DNA from: Bradyrhizobium retamae
Lineage (GTDB): Bacteria; Pseudomonadota; Alphaproteobacteria; Rhizobiales; Xanthobacteraceae
Length of the DNA: 63,834 nucleotides
Assembly (NCBI RefSeq): GCF_001440415.1
Contig: NZ_LLYA01000167.1
Location: 1-63,834 of the forward strand
Direction of reading: 5' to 3'
Made by a program: the position numbers and the translations under genes. The notes below the pieces were generated by a model. The model saw only the letters and a program-made list of their open reading frames with translations. It made no database searches and had not been told where the DNA came from. Shown piece by piece: positions 1 through 8,173 of the stretch (the stretch's first letter is position 1; every line of letters begins with the position of its first letter).

Positions 1-88
1 GGTCCTGCTCGAACCGCACCAACTGATTGTCGACCGTATCCAGGCTCTCGCTGGTTTCGGTGAGGAACTCCCGCAACAGATCATCCAT
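1..88 (-). CDS. cheA: CheA chemotaxis histidine kinase, N-terminal fragment
   Basis: The first 29 codons of a gene that runs off the left edge. The protein begins MDDLLREFLTETSESLDTVD, the start of the P1 (Hpt) phosphotransfer domain of CheA, the kinase that passes phosphate from chemoreceptors to CheY. The phosphorylated histidine lies beyond the window. The start ATG is at 88. It lies just downstream of chpT on the same strand, as in many Rhizobiales. The call rests on a short but characteristic N-terminus. Confidence 0.75.
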   Translation of the reverse strand, partial: MDDLLREFLTETSESLDTVDNQLVRFEQD

Positions 89-280
89 GAAACTGGCCTT
101 CGTACGCACCGGCACGCGACATCGACGCGCCTTACGGAACAGGGCCAGCTTCTATGCAAAGCGTTTAATATTGGTTGAGCAAATGGAAAAGAACGGGATC
201 AACAAAGAGATAAGACGGCAGAAATGAATTCTGCCGCCTGTTTTCAACCGTTGGTTAACCATGTCGGCGCTGCGGCGCGC

Positions 281-928
281 TCAGGAAGCAGTAACGAGCA
301 CCTTTTCCCCGTCGGGTGTAAGCGTCACGCTCAGCCCGCAGGCCTGCGCCAACAGCCGCGTATAGTAAGGCTGCACCGCATGCGCGTCGACGGTCGCCGT
401 CGAACTCGCGCTCACGAGATTGGCGATGTTCTGCGGCACGCGCGCGTTGAGGCCCGAAGACGTGACGCAAAAACCCATCGTCTCGCCGTCGCCGATCGGA
501 TCGATCGTCAGCGTGCCGCCGCGCGGGATCGTCTGCTGCGCGATGATTAGCATGTTCAACAGCAGCTTGACGCGGTTCTTCGGCAGCAACAGCCGCGGCA
601 GATTCCAGGTGATGGTGATCTTGCCGTCCTCAATGTGGCCGCGTGCCATGGTCTGTGCATCGCCGAGATCGATCTGCGCGCCCGCCGATCCCGCAGCGCC
701 AAACGCCAGGCGGCAGAACTGCAACCGTGCGGAGGCGGTCTTGGCGCTCTTGCGGATCAGATCGAGCGCGAAATCGCGGTCTTCGGGCTTCGGGTTGTCG
801 TCAAGCACCTCAAGCCCATTGACGATCGCGCCAACCGGGCTGATGAGATCGTGACAGACTCGCGAACACAACAGCGCCGCAAGTTCGAGGGTATCGGGAG
901 CCGGACCGGGAGATGAAGTGCCAGACAT
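281..928 (-). CDS. chpT: Histidine phosphotransferase ChpT
   Basis: A protein of 215 residues matching the ChpT family. ChpT relays phosphate from the hybrid kinase CckA to CtrA and CpdR in the alphaproteobacterial cell-cycle phosphorelay. The N-terminal helix has ELAALLCSRVCHDLISPVGA, with the phosphorylatable His in CHDLISP near residue 25. The rest is a degenerate kinase-like domain without an ATP site, as expected for ChpT. I chose the ATG at 928 over 931 because it better spaces an AGGAA upstream; the two cannot be separated with certainty. cheA follows on the same strand after about 190 bp. Confidence 0.85.
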   Translation of the reverse strand: MSGTSSPGPAPDTLELAALLCSRVCHDLISPVGAIVNGLEVLDDNPKPEDRDFALDLIRKSAKTASARLQFCRLAFGAAGSAGAQIDLGDAQTMARGHIEDGKITITWNLPRLLLPKNRVKLLLNMLIIAQQTIPRGGTLTIDPIGDGETMGFCVTSSGLNARVPQNIANLVSASSTATVDAHAVQPYYTRLLAQACGLSVTLTPDGEKVLVTAS

Positions 929-1078
929 CATGGGTTCCTGGAAAGCCGCCGGGTCGCAAATTGCTGGCGGACCGTTACGAATCACGCGTGCTTATCGGTT
1001 TGATACACTGCGCAGCCCCGTGCTGCCAGCAGGGGGCGGCAATGGTAAGGCAGGACGAACAGCAAATGGGCCGAGCTC

Positions 1079-1906
1079 ATGAATGAGGCACGTCCACCCG
1101 CGCTCGATCGCGAGGCCGCAGCAGTGCTGATCGAACCGCTGACCGAGATCGTGATCCGGGCCGGCGCCGCCATCCTTGCCGTCAACCGGTCCGCCATGAA
1201 GGTCGACGGCAAGACCGACGGCTCGCCGGTAACGGAGGCCGATCTGGCGGCTGACCGAATCATCGCCGAGGGCCTTGCCCGGGTAGTGCCCGAAATACCT
1301 ACGCTCTCGGAGGAGCGTGTCCAAACGCTCGCGCTGCCCTATATGGAAAGCTTCTTCCTGATCGACCCGCTCGACGGCACCAAGGAATTCGTCGCCGGCC
1401 GCAACGAATTCACCGTCAACCTGGCGCTGGTGACCCAGGGGACGCCGCTGCTTGGCATTATCAGCGCACCTGCGCTCGGGCTGATCTGGCGCGGCATTGT
1501 CGGGCGCGGCGCGGAGCGGCTGACGCTCGGCAACGGCAAGCCGCTCGTCGAGCCGATACGTACCCGCCCTTGCCCGCCGCGCGGCCAGCCATGGACCGTG
1601 GCGGTCAGCCGCTCGCATGGCGACGCCAGGACCGAAGCCTTTATTGCCGCAAGACCGAGGGCCGTACGGTGCGAGCTTGGCTCGGCGGTCAAATTGGGCC
1701 GGGTGGCCGAAGGCTCCGTCGATATCTATCCCCGGCTGTCGCCGACCTCGGAATGGGACATAGCTGCAGGCCATGCCGTCGTCGCGGCCGCCGGCGGCAA
1801 AATCACGGATTCAACCGGCGCCGCCCTGCAATTTGGCACGGGACGGACGGGCTTCATCGTTCCGGAATTCATCGCCTGGGGCGATCCGAAGGCAATGGAA
1901 TCGTAG
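1079..1906 (+). CDS. cysQ: 3'(2'),5'-bisphosphate nucleotidase CysQ
   Basis: A 275-residue member of the inositol monophosphatase superfamily. CysQ removes the 3' phosphate of PAP, a by-product of sulfate assimilation, and protects cells from its build-up. Visible motifs are DGSPVTEAD (about residues 47-55), the metal-binding LIDPLDGTKEF (D96 and D99) and the C-terminal SEWDIAAGHAV. Length and motif order fit CysQ better than SuhB. It is divergent from chpT and ends inside a large inverted repeat that may act as its terminator. Confidence 0.9.
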   Translation: MNEARPPALDREAAAVLIEPLTEIVIRAGAAILAVNRSAMKVDGKTDGSPVTEADLAADRIIAEGLARVVPEIPTLSEERVQTLALPYMESFFLIDPLDGTKEFVAGRNEFTVNLALVTQGTPLLGIISAPALGLIWRGIVGRGAERLTLGNGKPLVEPIRTRPCPPRGQPWTVAVSRSHGDARTEAFIAARPRAVRCELGSAVKLGRVAEGSVDIYPRLSPTSEWDIAAGHAVVAAAGGKITDSTGAALQFGTGRTGFIVPEFIAWGDPKAMES

Positions 1907-2007
1907 CCCGTGCGAGTGAAGCGACCCCGGGGCCGGTGGTTACAAGAACAATCTGTGTTCCATCTGGCTGGCGCTGTTCCCGGGGTCGCTTCGCTCGCCC
2001 GGGCTAC
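1903..2007. repeat. Long inverted repeat (host palindromic element)
   Basis: Two arms of about 29 bp (1903-1931 and 1979-2007) pair with a few mismatches. They contain the complementary cores GCGACCCCGG and CCGGGGTCGC. The element starts within the last codons of cysQ and lies before the convergent YHS-domain gene. Sequences of this style are common between genes in Bradyrhizobium. It could act as a bidirectional terminator; there is no clear T-tract. Confidence 0.7.
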
Positions 2008-2019
2008 GGCGTCTGTAAT

Positions 2020-2526
2020 CTACTGCGCCAGCCCTTGCTCGAGCGTCGGCCAACGTGCGGCGGCTTCCTTGAGGAAACGCGCCGGCTCGGCGGCGAACGC
2101 ATCGCGGTTGTCCTCGCGGCCGAACAAATAGAGCCGCTGGCCCGCAACCACCCAAAAGCGCGGGTTGCCTGCATAGGTAACCCCTCGCCCCAGATCGACC
2201 GGATCATAGCCGCCGAACTGAGGCCCGTAGATATCCGGATGCGCGACGAAAGAAGCGCGATTGCCCTCGTTGCGGAAACGCCAGACGGCGCCGGCTTCGC
2301 GAGCCTCGAAATCGGGTAAACCCTCGACGGCCATGGATTCCGTAAAATAGGCGACGGGATCGAAGCCTCCGATGGCGAGGCCGGAATAGCGGTTCACCAC
2401 CACGCGTTCGGTGGTCGCGGCGCGCGCGGCAAAATCAAGGCTGGCTACGCAAAAAAAACTTGCCAATAAGGCAAAAGCGGCCCTTTGGGGGCGCAAACCG
2501 TATCTTTCCTGCCGTTGTGCCGTCAT
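2020..2526 (-). CDS. Exported YHS-like domain protein
   Basis: A 168-residue protein with an N-terminal signal sequence (about residues 14-36, ending FAARAA) and a body matching the bacterial exported YHS-domain family: GGFDPVAYF, then AVWRFRNEGNRASFVAHPDIYGPQFGGY. The family is usually periplasmic; its ligand is not established and metal binding is only suspected. The ATG at 2526 (MTAQRQ) is chosen; another ATG lies 18 bp upstream. It is divergent from the EipA-family gene. Confidence 0.7.
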   Translation of the reverse strand: MTAQRQERYGLRPQRAAFALLASFFCVASLDFAARAATTERVVVNRYSGLAIGGFDPVAYFTESMAVEGLPDFEAREAGAVWRFRNEGNRASFVAHPDIYGPQFGGYDPVDLGRGVTYAGNPRFWVVAGQRLYLFGREDNRDAFAAEPARFLKEAAARWPTLEQGLAQ

Positions 2527-2636
2527 AGTTGGTGCCGATAACATGCGAGTCGAGGGGACACTGGGCGCAACCTAGAGCCATGCTTGTTGGCGTCAGGTTA
2601 AGGCGGCGGCCAGAATTCGATGCCAGGGGTTCTTTC

Positions 2637-3269
2637 ATGACGTTTGCTTCACGCCTTGCCGCGGTGACGTTCGCCGCGCTGATGTGCTGGACCGTGCCAG
2701 CTTCTGCGCAGCAGCCGCCACCGGCGTACTCTGCGCAGCAGCCGCCGCCTGGGCCTTACCCGCCACCGCAGCGCCAGCCGGGGCCCGAGACATTTGGGCC
2801 CGAGGAGTTGGTGTCGGCCGGACACAAGTTCTTCGGCAACGTCTCGCGCGGCCTCGCTTCCGTCATCGAGCGCGCGGTCAGCCAATGGGGCCTGCCCAAT
2901 GGATACGTGCTGGGCGAAGAGGGCAGCGGCGCTTTTGTGGCGGGCCTGCGGTACGGCGAAGGCACGCTCTACACCAAGAATGCCGGCGACTTGCGTGTCT
3001 ACTGGCAGGGGCCATCGGTCGGCTTCGACTGGGGCGGCGACGGCGCGCGCACCATGACGCTGGTCTACAACCTGCCCGCCACCAACGCGATCTATCAGCG
3101 CTTCGTCGGCATCGACGGCTCCGCCTATATCGTCGGTGGCTTCGGCATGACCGCGCTGACCGCCAACAACATCGTGCTGGTGCCGATCCGTTCCGGCATC
3201 GGCTTGAGGCTCGGCGCCAATGTCGGGTATCTCAAATATACCCCACGGGCGACCTGGAACCCATTCTAA
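2637..3269 (+). CDS. DUF1134 / EipA-family envelope protein
   Basis: A 210-residue exported protein. The signal peptide is about residues 1-24 (ending ASAQQ), followed by a Pro/Gln-rich linker and a conserved domain (about 50-210) rich in glycine and short beta strands, with GYVLGEEGSGAFVAGLRYGEG and the C-terminal GYLKYTPRATWNPF. This matches DUF1134, whose Brucella member EipA is a periplasmic protein needed for envelope integrity. The ATG at 2637 is chosen because it directly begins the signal peptide; a longer open frame upstream lacks one. Confidence 0.85.
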   Translation: MTFASRLAAVTFAALMCWTVPASAQQPPPAYSAQQPPPGPYPPPQRQPGPETFGPEELVSAGHKFFGNVSRGLASVIERAVSQWGLPNGYVLGEEGSGAFVAGLRYGEGTLYTKNAGDLRVYWQGPSVGFDWGGDGARTMTLVYNLPATNAIYQRFVGIDGSAYIVGGFGMTALTANNIVLVPIRSGIGLRLGANVGYLKYTPRATWNPF

Positions 3270-3398
3270 GCCCAGCTTCAAGCATAGACGCTAAGTCTCC
3301 CCGGATGGATTCAGGTTAACGCGGCATCAGGCTGGCGCAGGGTCGGGCTGGCGTGGCAATGTGATTAACGATTCCTTGTCTGTGTGGAGTAACCATCC

Positions 3399-4682
3399 AT
3401 GATCGAGCCGATCATGTATCTGGCGATCGGTTTTCTGGTCTCGATGTTGTTCGGCCTGATGATCGTGCCGCTGGTGCATAACCGCGCGGTGCGGCTGACG
3501 ACCCGGCGGCTGGAGGCGGCGACGCCGCTGTCGATGGCCGAAATCCAGGCCGACAAGGATCAGTTGCGCGCGGAATTCGCCATGTCGGCACGGCGGCTCG
3601 AAATGAGCGTCGAGCAGCTCAAGAACAAGACCACGAGCCAGCTCGCCGAACTCGGCAAGAAGAGCGATGCGATCAATCGCATGAAGATCGAGCTCGGCGA
3701 AAAGAACGCCACGATCTTTGCGCTCGAAGCGCGCGAGAAGGCGATGAAAGAGCAGCTACGCGCTACCGAAGAGGAATTCGCGGCCAAGACCGAACTGTTG
3801 CGCAAGGCCGAGCAGGCGCTGACCGACAAGCAGGCCGAACTCGCCAGGATCAATCACGAATTGAACGATCGTTCGATGATGGCGGACAGCCGTCAGGTCG
3901 AGCTGGTCACCGTGCGCACGCAGATCGAGGAACTGAAGGGCCGCGTCGGCGACGCCGAGAAGGAATTTTCGGCAACCCAGACCCGCCTAGCGCAGGAGCG
4001 CGCCGAGTCCGAGCACGCGACGCGCGAATTGACGGACGCGCGGAGCCGGGTCGAAAATTTGAGCCAGCGCGTCACCGATCTCGACCGGCAATTGATCGTG
4101 CAGGTCAAGGAAGCCGAGATGCTCGGCAACCGCGTCAACGACCTCGAAGCGCGGCTGGCGACGCAAGGCAAGATCCTGGCTGAGCGCGAATACGAGAACA
4201 ATCAGCTCCGGCAGGCGAACGAGAACGCCGAACGCGCCGCGCGCGAACTGCGCGAGGAGATCGCAGGCATGAGCGGCGGCAAGTCGCCGACCGTTGAAAA
4301 ACTGCGGGCTGAGAAGGCAGCGCTGGAGGAACAGCTTCGCATCGCCCGCGACGAGCGCGCCAAACTGCAGCGCGACATCAACGCGATCCAGCAGCAAGCC
4401 GAAAGCTCCTGGGCGACCGAGCGGATGGAAAACGCACTGCTCCGCGAGCGCATCAACGATATCGCGGCCGAAGTTGCAAAACTCGCGATGCAGCTCGAGG
4501 GACCGAATTCGGCGATCGAGGCCATGCTGGCGGCGGAACCGGCCGTGCCGAAAGTGCCGGCCAAACCCGCCAACGACGTCGCCGGTGCCGCCCCCGCCAT
4601 GTCGGAAGGCGGCGGGACGCTGGCCGAGCGCATCCGCGCCCTACAGTCGCACGCTTCGCGGGCCCGCCAGCATGGGGCGTAA
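3399..4682 (+). CDS. Membrane-anchored coiled-coil protein
   Basis: A 427-residue protein. Residues 4-27 form one hydrophobic segment (MYLAIGFLVSMLFGLMIVPL), after which nearly the whole chain to about residue 360 is charged heptad sequence rich in Glu, Lys, Arg and Ala, predicting a very long cytoplasmic coiled coil. The C-terminus is Pro/Ala-rich. I do not recognise a catalytic domain. Related hypothetical proteins seem usual in Bradyrhizobiaceae; a structural or polarity role is possible but unproven. It is the last intact host gene before the prophage. Confidence 0.8.
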   Translation: MIEPIMYLAIGFLVSMLFGLMIVPLVHNRAVRLTTRRLEAATPLSMAEIQADKDQLRAEFAMSARRLEMSVEQLKNKTTSQLAELGKKSDAINRMKIELGEKNATIFALEAREKAMKEQLRATEEEFAAKTELLRKAEQALTDKQAELARINHELNDRSMMADSRQVELVTVRTQIEELKGRVGDAEKEFSATQTRLAQERAESEHATRELTDARSRVENLSQRVTDLDRQLIVQVKEAEMLGNRVNDLEARLATQGKILAEREYENNQLRQANENAERAARELREEIAGMSGGKSPTVEKLRAEKAALEEQLRIARDERAKLQRDINAIQQQAESSWATERMENALLRERINDIAAEVAKLAMQLEGPNSAIEAMLAAEPAVPKVPAKPANDVAGAAPAMSEGGGTLAERIRALQSHASRARQHGA

Positions 4683-4729
4683 TTCCCCGTCCCCGCGCGA
4701 AAACGCGAGGTCACGGCCCGACTGATCGC

Positions 4730-4759
4730 TTGACACTATGGGCTCGTCCTTCGTAAATC
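4730..4759 (+). promoter_or_regulatory. Original host promoter of the tRNA-Val gene
   Basis: A perfect -35 hexamer TTGACA (4730-4735) is followed, after 17-18 bp, by a weak -10 (GTAAAT or TAAATC, 4753-4759), about 40 bp before the 5' tRNA half at 4799. Because the prophage inserted inside the tRNA gene, this promoter now reads a tRNA fragment and then phage DNA. Confidence 0.55.
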
Positions 4760-4796
4760 GCGGGCTCTGACGGGGCTCATTGTTCGCCCACACTTC

Positions 4797-4838
4797 CCGG
4801 ACGCATAGCTCAGCGGGAGAGCGTTCCCTTCACACGGG
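4797..4838 (+). repeat. attL core: orphan 5' half of tRNA-Val
   Basis: Identical over 42 bp to 50321-50362. It comprises two bases of leader and the acceptor 5' strand, D arm and anticodon arm of tRNA-Val, ending in the 3' side of the anticodon stem (CACACGGG). Past 4838 the sequence departs from the tRNA. The crossover site therefore lies in the 5' half of the tRNA gene rather than at the usual 3' end. Confidence 0.9.
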
Positions 4839-4865
4839 GAAGAGTGCCACCCGCTAAGCTGCTGA

Positions 4866-5063
4866 TTATTTTGGTAAATAGAACTTAGGCTGCGGCCACT
4901 GCACGGATACTGCACTGATACCGACCGCTGCACGCATGGCCTCCCGGTACTGCTCGCGGTTTCGTTCTTCGAGCGCATCCCAAGGTGCAGTGGTGAAGCC
5001 CTGCGCCGTGCGAACCTTGTGATGCGCCCGGCACATTTTCTCAAGCTGTTCGTCAGTCGTCAT
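4866..5063 (-). CDS. Small phage protein of unknown function
   Basis: 65 residues starting MTTDEQLEKMCRAHHKVRTA; charged, no membrane segment, no recognised domain. ATG at 5063. The last gene of the left module, overlapping the end of the gene upstream by 11 bp. Its 3' part contains the presumed integrase arm sites, so the DNA may be conserved for that reason as much as for the protein. Confidence 0.55.
   Translation of the reverse strand: MTTDEQLEKMCRAHHKVRTAQGFTTAPWDALEERNREQYREAMRAAVGISAVSVQWPQPKFYLPK
4897..4937 (+). promoter_or_regulatory. Candidate integrase arm sites, left end
   Basis: Three direct copies of a decamer: CTGCACGGAT (4899), CTGCACTGAT (4910) and CTGCACGCAT (4928). The first two are 11 bp apart, about one helical turn. 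The 12-mer CACTGCACGGAT recurs exactly at 50210 near the other end, again followed by a second copy 11 bp on. Symmetric placement around the attachment core is what arm-type sites of a tyrosine integrase look like. They overlap the 3' end of the 65-codon gene here. Confidence 0.6.
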
Positions 5064-5256
5064 TGCGTGGTCCTGTTTGCCAGTCGAAGCGGACGCTGAA
5101 CCGTGCGACATCATCGACGAAAAGATACGTGGTATCGTCGTGCTCATGTATAGTGAAGCGGCTTAACTCCACGCCGCACTCTCGGAAGCGTTCGATAACC
5201 GCCTCGAACAATCGAGCCCGTTCCTCGACTGCGTGACGCCAGTATTCTGAGGTCAT
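5053..5256 (-). CDS. Small phage protein of unknown function
   Basis: 67 residues starting MTSEYWRHAVEERARLFEAV. An amphipathic N-terminal helix is followed by alternating polar and hydrophobic strands (FTIHEHDDTTYLFVDD). The ATG at 5256 overlaps the stop of the upstream gene by 4 bp (ATGA), indicating translational coupling. No family recognised. Confidence 0.6.
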   Translation of the reverse strand: MTSEYWRHAVEERARLFEAVIERFRECGVELSRFTIHEHDDTTYLFVDDVARFSVRFDWQTGPRNDD

Positions 5257-5555
5257 GCCCGTTCCTCTCCGCACTTATCGCAGCGATCCCATAGACCCTT
5301 GCTGATCCAGATGCCGCCGCAGTTCTCGTGTCGATCTCCTGCGGTGGACACGCTGTAGTTTTCACGCAGTGATCGTAGCCGAGCATCGTCTGCTATCTCC
5401 TTCGGAACGACGAGACCACCAACTTGTACGAACACCCGCTTTAGCTTCTTCGCCATGATGTAGCCCGAGGTAGCCGCGATAGGATCGTGCTCTACCGATT
5501 TGAACACTTCAGCAACTCCGTCAATCTCTTCCTGCGTAGGTTCGTCTGTCATCAT
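5253..5555 (-). CDS. Small phage protein with C-terminal zinc-ribbon-like cysteines
   Basis: 100 residues. The C-terminal 30 contain HENCGGIW and CDKCGEERA, a spacing that could bind one zinc. The N-terminal part is acidic. The start codons at 5555 and 5552 overlap the integrase stop (ATGA). It directly follows the integrase and might help or regulate recombination, but nothing shows this. Confidence 0.65.
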   Translation of the reverse strand: MMTDEPTQEEIDGVAEVFKSVEHDPIAATSGYIMAKKLKRVFVQVGGLVVPKEIADDARLRSLRENYSVSTAGDRHENCGGIWISKGLWDRCDKCGEERA

Positions 5556-6550
5556 TTGATCCTATCTATGGTTTGATCCAACTCAGCCACGTTTGTATGA
5601 GCGTAGCGTAGCACCATGCTCAGCGTCTTCCAACCACCGAGCTTCTGTAGCGCGCCAAGGTCACGGTTAGCTTGATAGTGCCACGTTGCCCATGTGTGTC
5701 GGCAGTCGTGTGGATGGAAGTCCGTCAGCCCTGCTCTGCGAACTGCTCCTGCAAATCCCTTCTTGATGCGATCTCCTGCGGAGACATCGTTCGGGTCGTC
5801 TTCATCGAGCGGTCGGTATGGTTCTCCGTTTGGCTTGGTGAATACATACCCTTCCCGAAGATTGCGTCCTCGTAGAGCTTCAACAACACGTGCATGTAAA
5901 GGAACACCGCGACTCTCTCCGTTCTTAGTGTTGATTAAGTCAACGTGCCTACGATCTAGGTCCACGTTCTTCCAATCGAGCCACAGTGCTTCACCGCACC
6001 GTGCGCCAGTGTAGAGCAGGAAGATGACGAGTGGACGCAATGTACTAGAACACTCGTCGATCAACCTGTTCGCTTCTTCTGTAGTGATCCAACGTACACG
6101 CGGAGGCGGATCGTCGGGACGCTCTATCTTGAAGCCGATGCACCATCCCCGCTTCGCAGCGTGCTTCAGTATCGCCGAGATAGGCGTGTACGCTTGTCGG
6201 TTCAGTGTTGACGTTGCCTGCGTCGGATAAATCTTCCGAGCCGCCACGTCTATCTCGTGCTGACCTATCGCAGCTAGCTTCATAGTACCGAAGTGCTTGA
6301 TGATAGGCTCAAGATATTTCTGTTCGCCACCGGCTTCGATGTAGCTCAGTGCGGCCTGACTGAACGTGGCTACTGCACGCTTGCCGTGGATGCTCTCTTC
6401 GAGCAACTCTGCTTCGCGCTTTGCCTTGAACTCGTTCGCGGCTTTCTTGTCGCTGAGAGCAATGCTAGTGCTCTCGAATACGCTGATGCCCCTGACGGTG
6501 CCGCGCAAGTACCAGTACGGCGAACCGTCGCGCTCCTTGAGCTTGAGCAT
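5552..6550 (-). CDS. int: Tyrosine-family phage integrase
   Basis: 332 residues. Catalyses site-specific recombination between phage and tRNA-Val(CAC). The catalytic set is visible: R184 (TGARCGEALW), K209, H281 and R284 (HDCRHTWATW), W307 (GGWKTL) and the nucleophile Y316 (LRYAHTN). An N-terminal arm-binding region (1-55) and core-binding region (60-150) precede them. I chose the ATG at 6550 (MLKLKERDG) because AGGAGA lies 4 bp upstream; the frame is open 22 codons further. The gene lies about 0.7 kb inside attL, after the candidate excisionase. Confidence 0.95.
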   Translation of the reverse strand: MLKLKERDGSPYWYLRGTVRGISVFESTSIALSDKKAANEFKAKREAELLEESIHGKRAVATFSQAALSYIEAGGEQKYLEPIIKHFGTMKLAAIGQHEIDVAARKIYPTQATSTLNRQAYTPISAILKHAAKRGWCIGFKIERPDDPPPRVRWITTEEANRLIDECSSTLRPLVIFLLYTGARCGEALWLDWKNVDLDRRHVDLINTKNGESRGVPLHARVVEALRGRNLREGYVFTKPNGEPYRPLDEDDPNDVSAGDRIKKGFAGAVRRAGLTDFHPHDCRHTWATWHYQANRDLGALQKLGGWKTLSMVLRYAHTNVAELDQTIDRIK

Positions 6551-6717
6551 CTGCTCTCCTGTGTTAATCCATCCTGTATCTGAGCGATATGCTCGTGAGT
6601 GAATAGCTTGCGACACCCGTTCGGGTAATAGAACGGATGCCGCTTGATGATGTCCCTGAAGCTGCGCTCGCTAACTCGTAGCTCTTGCGCAGCTTCAGTG
6701 AATGTCAGTGCAGGCAA
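6370..6717 (-). CDS. Candidate excisionase / AlpA-MerR-type DNA-binding protein
   Basis: The first 50 residues (ALTFTEAAQELRVSERSFRD then YYPNGCRKLFTHEHIAQIQ) match the helix-turn-helix plus wing of excisionase/AlpA-like proteins, which bend attachment DNA and direct excision. The start is TTG at 6717, immediately after a TAG stop. The frame continues 65 codons inside the integrase gene in another frame; this Ser/Arg-rich tail looks unlike a domain. The functional part may therefore be only the N-terminus, or ribosomes may shift frame. Being a small HTH protein beside int, it is also a candidate lysogeny regulator. Confidence 0.7.
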   Translation of the reverse strand: MPALTFTEAAQELRVSERSFRDIIKRHPFYYPNGCRKLFTHEHIAQIQDGLTQESRCSSSRSATVRRTGTCAAPSGASAYSRALALLSATRKPRTSSRQSAKQSCSKRASTASVQ

Positions 6718-6795
6718 CTAGGTCTCACGCTCTGTCGATGACGCCGGGGATGTAAGCGGTTGCCAACCGGAAAAGCCTAGATATTCTTCATCCAT
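6718..6795 (-). CDS. Possible 25-residue leader peptide
   Basis: An ATG at 6795 overlaps the stop of the gene upstream and the frame ends in TAG directly touching the TTG start of the candidate excisionase. It fills the 70-bp space between them with MDEEYLGFSGWQPLTSP and a Ser/Thr/Glu tail. The gapless stop-start junctions suggest translational coupling. No homology is recognised and it may be chance. Confidence 0.35.
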   Translation of the reverse strand: MDEEYLGFSGWQPLTSPASSTERET

Positions 6796-7207
6796 TACTG
6801 GGCACATCCGGTATCCAGAAATCCGCACGCTCACAGCGTGTGCTGTTTGAGACAGGAAGCGAAATAACCCTTCCAGTTGAAACCTGCCCGCGCACTCGGT
6901 TGAGTTCATGGGCCAGCGTCTCGTGCGAGGAGATCAACGATCCGATAGGATCATCGCCGCCCCCAATGCCCTTGTCGCACCACCAGTTGGCTACCCGCGC
7001 TTGGTCGGTTGAGTATGGCAAACCGGTCTCTGGCGGAACTTGGGATAGTGCCGCAATTGCTTCTATCATTTCATGCGCCGCTAGTGATGGGTGTGCCCAC
7101 CCCATCGCCGAAAAGCCCCGAATGAGGACGTATTCGAGGTTCGGGAGCGCAGTCCCGTCACCCGGATCGACTTCAACTGAAGCGATGTCTCTCACGATGT
7201 CAGTCAT
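6788..7207 (-). CDS. Phage protein of unknown function
   Basis: 139 residues starting MTDIVRDIASVEVDPGDGTA; no signal or membrane segment; a stretch WCDKGIGGGDDPIGSLIS near residue 75. The ATG at 7207 overlaps the upstream stop by 4 bp. Part of the co-translated left module. Function not recognised. Confidence 0.65.
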   Translation of the reverse strand: MTDIVRDIASVEVDPGDGTALPNLEYVLIRGFSAMGWAHPSLAAHEMIEAIAALSQVPPETGLPYSTDQARVANWWCDKGIGGGDDPIGSLISSHETLAHELNRVRGQVSTGRVISLPVSNSTRCERADFWIPDVPSNG

Positions 7208-7569
7208 TGGTTGAGGGCCCGTAATGCGGCGAGCCGCATGAGCCTGCGCCGCTCACGATCCTTCTCAAGATCGATAGCGAGCTTGCTGATGTCGGCCCAT
7301 GCCCAACGCTTCGTAGCGTTCCAGAACTCGCGACGACGCTTCGGCGTTATGATGACATCTGCGAAGCCCGTAGCTTCATCACGACGCTCAGCACGCATGC
7401 GCTTCTTTATGCCAGAGTTGTCGGCAATGTAGCACCGACCTAGCTTCAGGTTGCGCTGATTGCGATGCTTCGAGACACGCGCAGGAGGACGCTTCGTGGT
7501 GAAGTGCCCGATGATCTGCGCGTCACTCAGGAAGTTACGCGCAAGATAGTTGAAGACGTTACCGATCAT
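7204..7569 (-). CDS. Basic phage protein of unknown function
   Basis: 121 residues, rich in Arg and Lys (IKKRMRAERRD, ITPKRRREFW, EKDRERRRLMRLAALR). Nucleic-acid binding is possible from the charge, but no fold is recognised. The start at 7569 overlaps the upstream stop by 4 bp. Confidence 0.65.
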   Translation of the reverse strand: MIGNVFNYLARNFLSDAQIIGHFTTKRPPARVSKHRNQRNLKLGRCYIADNSGIKKRMRAERRDEATGFADVIITPKRRREFWNATKRWAWADISKLAIDLEKDRERRRLMRLAALRALNQ

Positions 7570-7928
7570 GCCGCCCTCGCCGCTTCAAGGTCAGCCTTGC
7601 TGACGAACATGCTCATTGTCAGATGCTTCTTCGGCTTACGCCGCTGCGCTTGAGCGTCGAGCAAACCGTCGCGAAGATTGACCAGAGCGAGAACCTGCTC
7701 GTTGGACAGCCAGTCGGCCACGGTACGGCGAGCAAGTCGAGCGTTGCCTGCATCGAGAAGACGCTTGCTCTCCTTGGCGGTCTCCTGCGCTTCCTTGTGA
7801 CCATCACGAGCGATAGTCATAGCGATGCGCTTCGCAGCGAACGGGTCGCTCTTGTTGGCCTCTGCGTGCAGAGCGATTGCAGCCGAGCGGCTGAAATGCG
7901 AGCGGCGATTGTTCTTCGGCTTAGCCAT
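7566..7928 (-). CDS. Basic phage protein of unknown function
   Basis: 120 residues starting MAKPKNNRRSHFSRSAAIAL; strongly helical and basic throughout, with RLARRTVADWLSNEQVLALV in the middle. Perhaps DNA-binding. It overlaps the next gene by 4 bp. Confidence 0.65.
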   Translation of the reverse strand: MAKPKNNRRSHFSRSAAIALHAEANKSDPFAAKRIAMTIARDGHKEAQETAKESKRLLDAGNARLARRTVADWLSNEQVLALVNLRDGLLDAQAQRRKPKKHLTMSMFVSKADLEAARAA

Positions 7929-7957
7929 AGTCGTGGTTCTCCGTGAATGGATTGTGG

Positions 7958-8146
7958 TTATGCGCAGTAGCCGCCGTGCGTCGGCTTGTAGGCTTTCGCC
8001 GTGACAAGCTCGCTCTCAGGCGTGGCGACGTAGCCATTAGGCTGACCGTTCACGCGCTGGCGTTCTTCAACGCGCTTACCGTGCGCCTTCTGTTGCAGCG
8101 AGCGGAACGAAGTGACGATGCTGGATGGCTGTACGTTCATGTTCAT
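7958..8146 (-). CDS. Small phage protein of unknown function
   Basis: 62 residues starting MNMNVQPSSIVTSFRSLQQK; polar, no domain recognised. An AAGGGGAAGACCA stretch before the ATG at 8146 provides a ribosome site. Its MNMxV start resembles that of the gene at 11052-11258. Confidence 0.5.
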   Translation of the reverse strand: MNMNVQPSSIVTSFRSLQQKAHGKRVEERQRVNGQPNGYVATPESELVTAKAYKPTHGGYCA

Positions 8147-8173
8147 TGGTCTTCCCCTTGTGTGATCTGGTGA

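Noticed and set aside
4799..4860. A second functional tRNA-Val at the left end
   Set aside because: Only the 5' half is present; after 4838 neither the T arm nor the 3' acceptor strand can be formed.
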